Origin: Nonomuraea gerenzanensis | Lineage (GTDB): Bacteria > Actinomycetota > Actinomycetes > Streptosporangiales > Streptosporangiaceae | DNA: 64,000 nt | Assembly: GCF_020215645.1 (NCBI RefSeq) | Contig: NZ_CP084058.1 | Span: 7,564,001-7,628,000 of the forward strand | Direction: 5' to 3' | Part shown: positions 7,365 to 16,150 of the stretch, in pieces | How positions within the stretch are numbered: position 1 is the first letter of the stretch | Layout of the letters: every line of letters starts with the position of its first letter | Notes under the pieces: model-generated | What the model was told of the DNA's origin: nothing | Seen by the model: the letters and a program-made list of their open reading frames with translations, nothing else | The model's database searches: none | Program-made: the position numbers and the translations under genes

Positions 7365-10088
7365 TCAGGTGAGCGACGAGTACGCCACCACACCCCGCCG
7401 CATCGCGTCCATCGCCTTCACCGCGGTCTGCTTGATCTTGCTGCCGGGCGGCGCCGCGTTGCCCAGCTGACCGAGCAGGTCCATCAGCTGCTTGATCCAC
7501 CGTACGAAGTCACCGGCGGCCAGCTCGTTGCCGTTGACGCCCTCCATGAGCACCGCGTCCAGGCTGTGCCCCTTGGTCCAGCGGAACGCCGCCCACGCGA
7601 AGCCCAGATCCGGCTCCCTGATCGTGGACAGCCCGTGGTCGGACTCGATGCCCTCCAGCTCGCCCCACAGCCGGATCATCGCCGACAGCGCGTCCTGCGC
7701 CCGCCCCGCGGGGATCTTCGGGCGGCGGGTGTCGTCGGACGCCCGCGACTCGAACACCAGCGCCGACACGCATGCCGCCAGCTCCGCCGGGTCCAGCTCC
7801 TCCCACAGCCCCTTGCGCAGCGACTCCGCCGTCAGCAGGTCCAGCTCCGTGTAGAGCCGGCCCAGCCGCCGCCCCTCGTCGGTGACCGCCTCGCCGTCGA
7901 GATAGCCGAGCTGCTCCAGCACCGAGCAGATGCGGTCGAACGTGCGCGAGATGACATGCGAGCGCCCCTCGACCCTGCGCCGCAGCCCCTCGGTCTCCCG
8001 CAGCAGCTTGTAGTACCGCTCGGCCCAGCGCGCGTGATCCTCCCGCTCGTCGCAGCCGTGGCACGGGTGCTGCCTGATGAGCCGGCGCAGCTCGTTGATC
8101 TCGTCGTCCTCCACCGTGTGGTCGCGCGCTCTGACCGGCTTGCCCAGGTCGCGGTCACCGATCTTGGCCAGCAGCGTGGAGACCAGGTTGGCGCGCTCCT
8201 TCGGCGAGCGGCCGTTGAAGTTCTTCGGGATGCGCAGCTTCTCCAGCGGCTCCACCGGCACAGGGAAGTCGGCCGGGTCGAGCTTCTTGATCTGCTTGCC
8301 GATCGTCAGCACCAGCGGGCTCGGCCCGGTGCCGCGCGGGTTGCGGCCCGGGTCCAGCACGATCGCCAGGCCCGCCCGGCGCCCGCCAGGCACCCGGATC
8401 ACGTCACCGGGCTGCAGTGCCTCCAGCGAGCGCACCGCCGCCGCCCGCCGCGCGGCGCCCCGCTGGCGCGACAGCTCCGCCTCCCGGTCCGACAGCCGCC
8501 GCCGCAGCGCCGCGTACTCGGGGAAGTCGCCCAGGTGGCACGTCATCGCCTCCTGGTAGCCCTCCAGCGCCTCCTCGTGCTTGCGCAGTTGCTTGGCCAG
8601 CCCCACGACCGCCCGATCCGCCTGGAACTGCGCGAACGACTCCTCCAGCAGCGTCCTGGCGCGCTCGCGGCCGAACTGGCCGACCAGATTCACCGCCATG
8701 TTGTACGACGGCTGGAAGCTGGACCGCAGCGGATACGTACGGGTGCCCGCCAGCCCCGCCACCGACAGCGGGTCCATGCCCTGCTGCCACAGCACCACCG
8801 CGTGACCCTCGATGTCGATGCCGCGCCGCCCGGCCCGGCCGGTGAGCTGGGTGTACTCCCCCGGCGTGAGGTCGGCGTGCGTCTCGCCGTTCCACTTGTC
8901 GAGCTTCTCGATCACCACGCTGCGGGCCGGCATGTTGATGCCCAGCGCCAGCGTCTCGGTCGCGAACACCGCCTTGACCAGCCCGCGCGTGAACAGCTCC
9001 TCCACGACCTCCTTGAAGGCCGGCAGCATGCCCGCGTGATGGGCCGCCAGCCCCCGCTCCAGGCAGTCGCGCCACTCCAGGTAACCCAGCACCGCCAGGT
9101 CCTCGTCGGGCAGGTGCGCGGTGCGCTCGTCCACGAGCTGCCTGATCTCGTGCCGCTCGCGGTCGCTGGTCAGCCGGATGCCGGCGTACAGGCACTGCTG
9201 CACCGCCGCGTCGCAGCCCGCCCGCGAGAAGATGAACGTGATCGCCGGCAGCAGCCCCTCGGAGTCCAGCTTCTCGATCACCTGCACCCGGTCCGGCGGG
9301 CGCGAGCGCTGCGGCCGGCCGTAGCCCCGCCGGCCCCGCCCCGACGTCAGCCGCTCCGCGTCGCGCGTCACCCGCATCAGCGTCGGGTTGATCCGCGGCG
9401 TCAGGTCGTCGGTCATGAACAGGTCGTAGATGCGGTTGCCGACCATCATGTGCTGCCACAGCGGCACCGGCCGGTGCTCGTCCACGATCACCGTCGTGTC
9501 GCCGCGCACCTCGCCCAGCCACTCGCCGAACTCCTCGGCGTTGCTCACCGTCGCCGACAGCGCCACCAGCCTGACCGAGTCGGGCAGGTGGATGATGACC
9601 TCCTCCCACACCGCGCCCCTGAACCGGTCGGCCAGGTAATGGACCTCGTCCATCACGGCGAAGCCCAGCCCGGCCAGCGTCGCCGAGCCGGCGTAGAGCA
9701 TGTTGCGCAGCACCTCGGTCGTCATGACCACGATGGGCGCCTCGCCGTTGACGCTGTTGTCGCCCGTCAGCAGGCCGACCTTGGCGGTGCCGTACCGCTT
9801 GACCAGGTCGTTGTACTTCTGGTTCGACAGCGCCTTGATCGGCGTCGTGTAGAAGCACTTGCGGCCCTGCTCCAGAGCGAGATGGACGGCGAACTCCCCG
9901 ACGACCGTCTTGCCCGAGCCCGTGGGCGCCGCCACCAGCACCCCGTCACCGGCCTCCAGGGCCCTGCAGGCGTCCAGCTGGAAGTCGTCCAGCTCGAAGT
10001 CGTAGAGACCTCGGAACGATCTGAGAGCGGCCCCGTCGTCCCCGTGCTTCTGACGGAAGGCCGCGTAGCGTTCCGCTGGCGTTGTCAT
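7365..10088 (-). CDS. helY: Ski2/Mtr4-like superfamily 2 RNA helicase (HelY)
   Basis: A 907-residue helicase. Walker A A-P-T-G-S-G-K-T lies near residue 55, the Walker B box reads D-E-V-H (motif II), and motif VI reads T-G-R-A-G-R-R-G near residue 400. The second half carries the Mtr4/Ski2-type accessory region and a C-terminal DSHCT-like helical domain. HelY of mycobacteria sits next to tatC, as here. It probably unwinds structured RNA in RNA decay; the exact substrate is not known. A -10 box TAGGCT sits 7 nt before the ATG, so this gene has its own leaderless promoter although it follows the lipid kinase in the same direction. Confidence 0.93.
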   Translation of the reverse strand: MTTPAERYAAFRQKHGDDGAALRSFRGLYDFELDDFQLDACRALEAGDGVLVAAPTGSGKTVVGEFAVHLALEQGRKCFYTTPIKALSNQKYNDLVKRYGTAKVGLLTGDNSVNGEAPIVVMTTEVLRNMLYAGSATLAGLGFAVMDEVHYLADRFRGAVWEEVIIHLPDSVRLVALSATVSNAEEFGEWLGEVRGDTTVIVDEHRPVPLWQHMMVGNRIYDLFMTDDLTPRINPTLMRVTRDAERLTSGRGRRGYGRPQRSRPPDRVQVIEKLDSEGLLPAITFIFSRAGCDAAVQQCLYAGIRLTSDRERHEIRQLVDERTAHLPDEDLAVLGYLEWRDCLERGLAAHHAGMLPAFKEVVEELFTRGLVKAVFATETLALGINMPARSVVIEKLDKWNGETHADLTPGEYTQLTGRAGRRGIDIEGHAVVLWQQGMDPLSVAGLAGTRTYPLRSSFQPSYNMAVNLVGQFGRERARTLLEESFAQFQADRAVVGLAKQLRKHEEALEGYQEAMTCHLGDFPEYAALRRRLSDREAELSRQRGAARRAAAVRSLEALQPGDVIRVPGGRRAGLAIVLDPGRNPRGTGPSPLVLTIGKQIKKLDPADFPVPVEPLEKLRIPKNFNGRSPKERANLVSTLLAKIGDRDLGKPVRARDHTVEDDEINELRRLIRQHPCHGCDEREDHARWAERYYKLLRETEGLRRRVEGRSHVISRTFDRICSVLEQLGYLDGEAVTDEGRRLGRLYTELDLLTAESLRKGLWEELDPAELAACVSALVFESRASDDTRRPKIPAGRAQDALSAMIRLWGELEGIESDHGLSTIREPDLGFAWAAFRWTKGHSLDAVLMEGVNGNELAAGDFVRWIKQLMDLLGQLGNAAPPGSKIKQTAVKAMDAMRRGVVAYSSLT

Positions 10089-10095
10089 ACCCGTC

Positions 10096-10101
10096 AGCCT
10101 A
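10096..10101 (-). promoter_or_regulatory. -10 box TAGGCT for leaderless helY
   Basis: TAGGCT ends 7 nt before ATG 10088 on the minus strand; no Shine-Dalgarno is present in between. This is the spacing expected when transcription starts at the start codon. Confidence 0.55.
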
Positions 10102-10223
10102 CCGAAATCGCCATTCCGGTCCGTCCCGCCCGTTACGGCCCGCCGCCGGCCCGTCGCGGCGGTCCTCGGGGAGCCGCCGCACGGGGCCGGCCGTCCAGCC
10201 CAGGCGCCTTTACAACGTAGATC

Positions 10224-11117
10224 TCATACGATGACGCGCAGCGCCCCCGGGCGGACCTCGCAGTGCACCGGCACAGCGCCCACCCGTTCGCCGTCGGCGT
10301 AGGCCACCATGTCGGCGGCCTCGATCCGGACGCTGCGCACCCGCCGCACCGACACGGCCCGGTGGGTGACGTGGCTGCCCCGGTAGACGCTCGGGAACAC
10401 CCGCAGGAACTCGCCCCTGGACAGGGCGCCGATCATCACCACGTCCAGCAGCCCGTCGTCGGGCCTGGCGTCCGGGCAGACCCGCATGCCCGCCCCGTAC
10501 GAGCGCGTGTTGGCCACCGCCACCAGCATGGACTCGCGCTCGATCACCTCCTCCTCGTCCAGCGTGACGCGGAACGGGACGGGACGGAACGAGCGCAGCT
10601 CCCTGGCCGTGGCGACCACGTACCTGGCCATGCCGGGCGGCCAGGTGAGCCGGTTGGCCCGCTCGTTGACGCGGGAGTCGAACCCGCAGCACGCCACCCC
10701 GGCGAACAGCTCGTCCACGGCGCCCGCGCGGATGCGCGCGGCGTCCACCGGGCGCGACTTCATCCGCAGCACGGTGGCGGCGGCGGCCACGAGGTCGTGG
10801 CGGGGCAGGTCGAGGGCGGCGGCGATGTCGTTGCCCGTGCCGGCGGGGATGATACCGAGCGGCACGTCGGTGCCGGCCACCGCCTGGACGGCCAGGTGCA
10901 CCAGACCGTCGCCGCCGAAGGCCACGAGCGCGTCGGGGCGCTCGGACACGGCGGTGCAGGCACGCTCCAGCGCGTCGGTGGCGTCGTCGCCGACGATCAC
11001 CGTCAGCTCGGCCCCTCCGGCACGCAGGCGGCGCGCCACGGGCTCGAGCAGGCGCAGCGTACGCCCGCCGCGCGCGGCGGGGTTGACGAGCAGGGCCAGT
11101 TGCGGCGAGGAGGACAC
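10224..11117 (-). CDS. Diacylglycerol/lipid kinase family protein
   Basis: A 297-residue protein of the DAGK/YegS/sphingosine kinase fold. The nucleotide-binding motif G-G-D-G-L-V near residue 67 and P-A-G-T-G-N-D near 90 are intact; the C-terminal half is the beta-sandwich domain. It should phosphorylate a lipid such as diacylglycerol at the inner face of the membrane. It follows tatC by 41 nt. The GTG start lies 6 nt after TACATT, a leaderless promoter arrangement, so it can be transcribed without tatAC. Confidence 0.88.
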   Translation of the reverse strand: MSSSPQLALLVNPAARGGRTLRLLEPVARRLRAGGAELTVIVGDDATDALERACTAVSERPDALVAFGGDGLVHLAVQAVAGTDVPLGIIPAGTGNDIAAALDLPRHDLVAAAATVLRMKSRPVDAARIRAGAVDELFAGVACCGFDSRVNERANRLTWPPGMARYVVATARELRSFRPVPFRVTLDEEEVIERESMLVAVANTRSYGAGMRVCPDARPDDGLLDVVMIGALSRGEFLRVFPSVYRGSHVTHRAVSVRRVRSVRIEAADMVAYADGERVGAVPVHCEVRPGALRVIV

Positions 11118-11123
11118 GCCCGG

Positions 11124-11129
11124 AATGTA
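11124..11129 (-). promoter_or_regulatory. -10 box TACATT for the lipid kinase gene
   Basis: TACATT on the minus strand ends 6 nt before GTG 11117, consistent with a leaderless transcript starting inside the tat operon. Confidence 0.4.
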
Positions 11130-11158
11130 TCGCCTGCCGGGCTGAACCGGAATGCCCC

Positions 11159-12052
11159 TTAACGCTTGTCCACCGCCGGAGGCTCCTCGTCGAGCGGCGC
11201 CGGGTCGTCGAGGGAGGCGGAGTCGTCGGCCAGCGGCGAGGCCTCGTCGTCGGACAGGTGGGAGAAGTCCTCGGTGTTGGGCAGGCGCCGCTCACGCAGG
11301 TACATGAAGCCCTCGGCCAGGAAGTACAGCAGGACCATCGGCGCGGCGAGCGCCATCATCGTCAGCGGGTCGCCGCCCGGCGTGATGATCGCGCCGAAGA
11401 CGAACATGACGAAGATGACCGTACGGCGGTGCTTCTTCACCGTGGCGTGCGACAGGACGCCGATGATGTTCAGGAACACCAGCAGCAGCGGCAGCTCGAA
11501 CGACACACCGAAGATCACCAGCATGATCAGCACGTAGCTGACGTACTCGTCGATCTGGATGGCCGCCACGGTGTCGGTCGGCGCGAACCCCAGCAGGATC
11601 GCCAGGCTGGTGTCCATGATGAAGTACGCCAGCGCGGTGCCGAGCAGGAACAGCGGGACCGCCAGCCCGAGGAAGGCGAAGGAGTAGCGCTTCTCGTTGC
11701 GGTAGAGCGCGGGCGTGACGAACGCCCAGATCTGGTACAGCCAGACCGGTGAGGAGACGACGATGCCGACCAGCGCCGAGACCTTCAGCGTCAGGAAGAA
11801 CGACTGGAAGATGCCGCCGAAGATCAGCGTGCACTCGCCGGGACGGAGCTGACCGGCCGCCGGCGTCTCACAGAAGGGCTCCTTGATGAACGCCCACACC
11901 GGGTCGAAGACGATGAAGCCCACGACGATGCCCACCAGCACCGCGGCCAGCGCGATGACCAGGCGGTTACGCAACTCCCGCAGATGATCCATCAACGGCA
12001 TGCGACCCTCGGGGTCGGGTGCCGTGTTGCTCGACCGTTTGAGCAGCGCCAT
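11159..12052 (-). CDS. tatC: Sec-independent protein translocase TatC
   Basis: A 297-residue membrane protein with the six helices of TatC between residues ~25 and 250. The N-terminal segment M-D-H-L-R-E-L-R-N-R carries the conserved H-L-x-E-L-R signal-binding motif and the periplasmic loop Y-Q-I-W-A-F-V-T-P-A-L is intact. TatC binds the twin-arginine signal of folded substrates. The C-terminal ~45 residues are acidic and disordered (Asp/Ser/Pro-rich). It follows tatA by 32 nt and forms one operon with it. Confidence 0.96.
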   Translation of the reverse strand: MALLKRSSNTAPDPEGRMPLMDHLRELRNRLVIALAAVLVGIVVGFIVFDPVWAFIKEPFCETPAAGQLRPGECTLIFGGIFQSFFLTLKVSALVGIVVSSPVWLYQIWAFVTPALYRNEKRYSFAFLGLAVPLFLLGTALAYFIMDTSLAILLGFAPTDTVAAIQIDEYVSYVLIMLVIFGVSFELPLLLVFLNIIGVLSHATVKKHRRTVIFVMFVFGAIITPGGDPLTMMALAAPMVLLYFLAEGFMYLRERRLPNTEDFSHLSDDEASPLADDSASLDDPAPLDEEPPAVDKR

Positions 12053-12084
12053 CTAGCAGTCCAGGTGACGAGGAGGGATGGGGA

Positions 12085-12435
12085 TCAGGCGTGCTTGTCC
12101 GCCTGCGGGGCGGCGCTGGCACGCAGCCTGGCGGCCTGCTCCTCGAGCTGGCGGGCCTGCTCCTCCGCGGAGAGCGCCGGCGCCGGGGCGGCCTGGATCT
12201 GCTGCGGCTGCACGGGCTGGGGCTGCGGCTGCGGCTGGGCCGGAGCCTGCGCCTGGGCCTGGACGTGGTGCTGGGTGTCCGCGTCGTCGTCGTCGCGCAG
12301 CTTGGCGGTCTCCGACTTGAAGATGCGCAGCGACCGGCCGACGCCCCGGGCCATCTCGGGCAGCTTCTTCGCCCCGAACAGCAGCACGAGAACGAGTGCG
12401 ATGATCAGAAGTTCAGGAACTCCGAGGTTCGGCAT
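12085..12435 (-). CDS. tatA: Sec-independent protein translocase subunit TatA
   Basis: A 116-residue protein with one membrane helix (residues ~6-21), the F-G-A-K-K-L-P-E hinge and an amphipathic helix, as in TatA pore subunits. The cytoplasmic tail is Gln/Pro/Ala-rich (residues ~58-95) followed by a short charged helix, longer than in most TatA. Shine-Dalgarno AAGGACG precedes the ATG. No tatB is seen in this window. Confidence 0.95.
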   Translation of the reverse strand: MPNLGVPELLIIALVLVLLFGAKKLPEMARGVGRSLRIFKSETAKLRDDDDADTQHHVQAQAQAPAQPQPQPQPVQPQQIQAAPAPALSAEEQARQLEEQAARLRASAAPQADKHA

Positions 12436-12499
12436 GAAACGTCCTTTTGTGAGCGAGTGCCTGTTTCAGCCACGATCGTACGCTGCCTGGGGCGTGGTC

Positions 12500-12679
12500 T
12501 CATCCCCTCGGCCCGTCAATCTGGCCACTCAATCTGGCTCGCCTCGGCTCAAGCTGCGCCTGCGCCGCGGCGATTTCCCTCTTCAGAGTACGTGCCGCGG
12601 CGACGACGCGGGCACCGGCGACGCCGAGCACGACCAGCCCGGCCACGCCCAGCCCCACGGACACGAAGATCCACGTCAT
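12500..12679 (-). CDS. Small single-pass membrane protein between pafC and tatA
   Basis: A 59-residue ORF whose ATG overlaps the pafC stop (ATGA at 12676-12679), the same coupling as between pafB and pafC. Residues 3-22 are a Gly/Val/Leu membrane helix, followed by a charged Ala/Gln/Glu/Arg helix (residues ~30-50) that could form a coiled coil. The layout resembles a miniature TatA, but the F-G-x-K hinge is missing. The 4-nt overlap and normal codon use support a real gene. Function unknown. Confidence 0.7.
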   Translation of the reverse strand: MTWIFVSVGLGVAGLVVLGVAGARVVAAARTLKREIAAAQAQLEPRRARLSGQIDGPRG

Positions 12680-13641
12680 GAGTGGTGAGCGTACAGGGCC
12701 AGGGCGCGCTCGGCCTCCTCGCGCACCGTCTCCGCCATGTCGGGCGGCGAGACGACCCGGCCGGTGTCGCCCAGGCGCAGCGCCAGCTTCAGAATCCAGT
12801 CCTCGTCGCGGGCCCGCAGCGCCACCCGCAGCCGCCCCTCACCCAGCTCGGTGACCTGCTCGCACGGGTAGTACTCGGCCACCCACCGCCCGGCGGCGCT
12901 CAGCTCCAGCTCGACCAGCTCGTCGGTCGGCGACGGCCGGAAGACCCCGGCGGTCACGTCACGCGGCTCGGCCTCGGCGGGCGGGTCGGCGGGCACGTCG
13001 AGCACGTCCACGCCGAGCACCCGGTCCAGCCTGAACAATCGCATCGCCTCGGCCCGGTAGCACCAGCCCTCCAGGTAGGCGCGGCCGTCCACGACCACGA
13101 CCCGCATCGGGTCCACCTCGCGCGGCGTCACCTCGTCGCGGCCCTGCACGTAGTAACGCAGCGACAGCCGCCTGCCCCTGGTCAGGCCCTCGCGCACGCG
13201 CGGCAGCGCGTCGGGGGCGGCGTCCACGTCGACGGCGACCTGGGTGCTCACGGTGGCGGCGCCCTCGCCGGCGGCCCGCTCCAGCTTGGCGGTGACGCGG
13301 GGCAGGGCGTCACCGGGCACCTCGGCGAGTTCGGGGGTGGCGGCCAGCATGCGCAGCGCCACCAGCAGCGCGCTGGCCTCGTCGATGCCGAGCCGCAGCG
13401 GCCTGGCGATGGTGTCGGCGTTGTCGATGAGGATCTCGCCGCCGTCCCATGAGACGTCGATGAGGTCGCCGGGGGTGTGCCCGGGCAGCCCGCACATCCA
13501 CACGAGCTGCAGGTCGTCGATGAGCTGCTTCTCGCTCAGCCCGAACACGTCGGCCACCTCGCCGACCTGCGCCCCCGGATGGGACATCAGGTACGGCACC
13601 AGCGCCAGCAACCTCGGCAGCCGATCCGCCGAACCACTCAT
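12676..13641 (-). CDS. pafC: WYL-domain transcriptional regulator PafC
   Basis: A 321-residue protein with an N-terminal winged HTH (residues ~1-60), a WYL domain in the middle (~140-230, Y-L-E-G-W-C-Y-R region) and a C-terminal extension domain. With PafB it forms the transcriptional activator of the mycobacterial DNA-damage response. Its ATG overlaps the pafB stop by 4 nt, so equimolar synthesis is likely. A possible target promoter is in the window at 45464-45486. Confidence 0.92.
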   Translation of the reverse strand: MSGSADRLPRLLALVPYLMSHPGAQVGEVADVFGLSEKQLIDDLQLVWMCGLPGHTPGDLIDVSWDGGEILIDNADTIARPLRLGIDEASALLVALRMLAATPELAEVPGDALPRVTAKLERAAGEGAATVSTQVAVDVDAAPDALPRVREGLTRGRRLSLRYYVQGRDEVTPREVDPMRVVVVDGRAYLEGWCYRAEAMRLFRLDRVLGVDVLDVPADPPAEAEPRDVTAGVFRPSPTDELVELELSAAGRWVAEYYPCEQVTELGEGRLRVALRARDEDWILKLALRLGDTGRVVSPPDMAETVREEAERALALYAHHS

Positions 13642-14588
13642 GCCAGAGCCCCCTTCAAACGCCTGATCACGGCCTCACGGGCGTCCGGCGGCTCGACCAC
13701 CTCGACGTCGGCGCCGAGGCTGGCCATCCACCCGGCCAGCCGCTCGGGGTCGGTGAAGGCCAGCTCGGCCTCGTCCCACCCGTCGGTGCCGGGGTGCACG
13801 GCCCTGGCGAGCTGCCGCAGCCCCTCGCACGCCCCCTGGCGCACGCGGACGACGGCGACCCGCTCGTCGGTCGTCTCGTCGGGGAAGCCCACCATGGCCC
13901 GCAGGTCGATGCCCTCGGGCACCTCGACGGCGCCCGGCTTGCCGACCGCGGCGACCTGCCCGGCGATGCGGCTGAGCCGGAAGGCGCGCGGCGCGTCCCT
14001 GTCGCGATCGTACCCCGCCAGGTACCAGCGGCCGCGCCTGCTGACCACGCCCCACGGCTCCACGGTGCGCCCGCGCACGGTCTCGCTGCCGGCGCCGCGG
14101 TAGTCGAAGCGGACCACGCGCCGGTCGCGCACGGCGTCCCACAGCGCGGGGAAGGCCGGGTCACGGGTGTCCACCCGCAGCTCCAGCGCGCCGGTGCCGA
14201 CCGGCTGGTCGGTGGCCACGCCGCCGGCCCGCAGCTTCAGCAGCGCCCCGGAGGCGGCCTCGGCCAGGCTGGCGCGCTGCCACACCTGCGCGGCCAGGCC
14301 GAGCACGGCGGCCTCGTCCGGCTCCAGGGTGATCTCCGGCAGCTCGTACGACTCGCGCTCGATCCGGTAGCCCGGCTCGTCCTCCCACGGGTCGCGCACG
14401 ACGTCGATCGGGATGCCGATCTCGCGCAGCTCGTTCTTGTCCCGCTCGAACATGCGCTGGAACGCCTCGTCGCCATCACGGTCGTATCCGGGGACGGCCT
14501 GGCGGATCTGCTCGGCCGACAGCGGGCGCCGGGTGGCGAGCAGGCAGATCACCAGATTGAGCAACCGTTCTGTCTTCCGGCGCGACAT
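13638..14588 (-). CDS. pafB: WYL-domain transcriptional regulator PafB
   Basis: A 316-residue paralogue of PafC. The HTH is near residues 15-60 and the WYL domain near 140-220 (W-Y-L-A-G-Y-D). ATG 14588 is chosen since the sequence M-S-R-R-K-T-E-R-L-L-N-L-V matches the usual PafB N-terminus and AGGAGG lies 10 nt upstream; GTG 14597 is also possible but lies almost on that Shine-Dalgarno. First gene of the unit pafB-pafC-59aa-tatA-tatC. Confidence 0.92.
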   Translation of the reverse strand: MSRRKTERLLNLVICLLATRRPLSAEQIRQAVPGYDRDGDEAFQRMFERDKNELREIGIPIDVVRDPWEDEPGYRIERESYELPEITLEPDEAAVLGLAAQVWQRASLAEAASGALLKLRAGGVATDQPVGTGALELRVDTRDPAFPALWDAVRDRRVVRFDYRGAGSETVRGRTVEPWGVVSRRGRWYLAGYDRDRDAPRAFRLSRIAGQVAAVGKPGAVEVPEGIDLRAMVGFPDETTDERVAVVRVRQGACEGLRQLARAVHPGTDGWDEAELAFTDPERLAGWMASLGADVEVVEPPDAREAVIRRLKGALA

Positions 14589-14614
14589 CTGCCTCACTCC
14601 TCCTTCATCGACGC

Positions 14615-14620
14615 TACCCT
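14615..14620 (+). promoter_or_regulatory. -10 box TACCCT for the leaderless DUF3866 gene
   Basis: TACCCT ends 6 nt before GTG 14627. The whole divergent gap to pafB is under 40 nt, so the two promoters must overlap. Confidence 0.45.
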
Positions 14621-14626
14621 GCCCCC

Positions 14627-15694
14627 GTGATCAGATGGCGCAGAGGCGAGGTCGTACGGATCCGACGCGAGTGGCCGGGAGCGGTGGAGCTGGACGTCAC
14701 CGTCCCCGAGGGGGAGTGCCGGGCGCTGGCGTATCCACCGTTGGTGGGCCGCCCGGAACCCGGCGATGAGGTGCTGCTCAACACGACCGCGCTCGCGATG
14801 GGTCTCGGTACGGGAGGTTACGCCATGGTGGTGGCCGTCCCGAACCGTTTGCCGGAAGATCCCGAGGGTCCGGGTCACCTGGTGAAGGCCAGGTACACCC
14901 CGCTGCAGGCCACGGTGCAGGGCGCCGACGAGCAGGATTCCCCGTATCACGCCAGGTTGCGGGAGGCCGACTCGCTCGACGGGATGCCGGTGATCGTGGC
15001 CGATCTGCATTCGGCGCTGGCCCCGATCCTGTGCGGACTGTACGCCGCCAGGCGGGGCGTGCGGGTCGCGTACGTGATGCAGGACGGCGGCGCGCTGCCC
15101 GTGTGGTTCTCGATGGCGGCGGCCCGGCTGCGGGAGGAGGGCTGGCTGGCGGGCGTGGTGACGGTGGGCCAGTCGTTCGGCGGCGACCTGGAGGCGGTCA
15201 CCGTGCACACGGGGCTGCTGGCGGCCAGGCACGTGCTGGAGGCCGAGGTGGCGATCGTCACGCAGGGGCCGGGCAACCTGGGCACGGGCACCCGGTGGGG
15301 CTTCTCGGGGGTGGCGGCGGGCGAGGCGGTCAACGCGGCGGGCGTGCTGCGCGGCCTGCCGGTGGCGTCGCTGCGGGTCAGCGAGGGCGACCGGCGCGAG
15401 CGCCACTACGGCGTCTCGCACCACTCGCTGACCGCCTACGGCCGCGTCGCGCTGACGCCCGCGCAGGTGCCGGTGCCGGACCTGCCGGGCGAGTTCGGGG
15501 TGCGGGTCAGGGACCAGGCCGAGCTGCTCGCCGTGCGGCACCGCCTGGTGCCGGTCCCGGTGGACGGCCTGCGCGAGGCCCTGGAGGCCTCGCCGGTCAG
15601 GCTGTCGACGATGGGCAGGAGCCTGGAGGAGGACCTGGCCTACTTCCTGACCGCGGCGGCGGCGGGCAGGCTGACGGCCTCGCTGCTGTCGTAG
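14627..15694 (+). CDS. DUF3866 family protein
   Basis: A 355-residue protein of the DUF3866 family, which is found in actinobacteria and Gram-positives. It contains alternating alpha/beta segments with conserved D-L-H-S (near residue 126) and G-P-G-N-L-G-T-G-T (near 220). The biochemical role is not known. It is divergent from pafB, and its last 55 bases overlap tail-to-tail with the DUF3291 gene, so the two genes are in each other's antisense range. Confidence 0.85.
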   Translation: MIRWRRGEVVRIRREWPGAVELDVTVPEGECRALAYPPLVGRPEPGDEVLLNTTALAMGLGTGGYAMVVAVPNRLPEDPEGPGHLVKARYTPLQATVQGADEQDSPYHARLREADSLDGMPVIVADLHSALAPILCGLYAARRGVRVAYVMQDGGALPVWFSMAAARLREEGWLAGVVTVGQSFGGDLEAVTVHTGLLAARHVLEAEVAIVTQGPGNLGTGTRWGFSGVAAGEAVNAAGVLRGLPVASLRVSEGDRRERHYGVSHHSLTAYGRVALTPAQVPVPDLPGEFGVRVRDQAELLAVRHRLVPVPVDGLREALEASPVRLSTMGRSLEEDLAYFLTAAAAGRLTASLLS

Positions 15695-16146
15695 GCGTCC
15701 TTGAACGTGAACGCCTCGGGGCTCGGCCCCTCGCTCCTGAGGCGTTCCAGCCGCCGTATCCCCTCGGCCAGCGTGGGGATCTCACCGGCGGGCACCCACC
15801 ACATCACCATGTAGGGCTCCATCATGCGCAGGAACCACTCCCTGCGCCGCCTCAGCACGGCCAGGTGCTCGCTGCGGTAGGTGTAGTTCCACAGCGACTC
15901 CAGCGAGTCCCACACCGAGAAGTTGATCAGCAGGTGGTCGCCGTACTCGTGCACGACGGTGGCGGTGGGGTCGCTCTCGCTCTCCTTCAGGCGCCACACG
16001 AACCCGGGGGCCGAGTCGGCGACGGCGTTGATCGGTTCGAGCTGCGCGACGAACTCGGCCAGCTCGGGGCTGTCGATGGGGGCGCGCAGGTGGGCGATGT
16101 TGATCTCGGCGAGATGCATGGCAGGCGGGTTCATGGGGCTCAGCAC
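15640..16146 (-). CDS. DUF3291 domain protein
   Basis: A 168-residue (or slightly shorter) protein with the DUF3291 fold, a relative of antibiotic-biosynthesis-monooxygenase-type dimeric alpha/beta barrels. Conserved features are the L-A-E-I-N-I-A start, F-V-W-R-L and the aromatic-rich centre W-N-Y-T-Y-R-S and W-W-V-P. No catalytic residues are obvious. Starts at GTG 16146, ATG 16134 or ATG 16119 are all possible; homologue-like sequence begins near 16119. It lies 4 nt after the HTH regulator and is probably cotranscribed with it. Its 3' end overlaps DUF3866 in antisense. Confidence 0.8.
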   Translation of the reverse strand: MLSPMNPPAMHLAEINIAHLRAPIDSPELAEFVAQLEPINAVADSAPGFVWRLKESESDPTATVVHEYGDHLLINFSVWDSLESLWNYTYRSEHLAVLRRRREWFLRMMEPYMVMWWVPAGEIPTLAEGIRRLERLRSEGPSPEAFTFKDAYDSSEAVSLPAAAAVRK

Positions 16147-16150
16147 ACCA

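Noticed and set aside
7221..10220. Very long plus-strand open frame opposite helY
   Set aside because: It is the antisense of a well-conserved helicase; its protein is Arg/Gln/Leu-rich low complexity typical of shadow frames in high-GC DNA.
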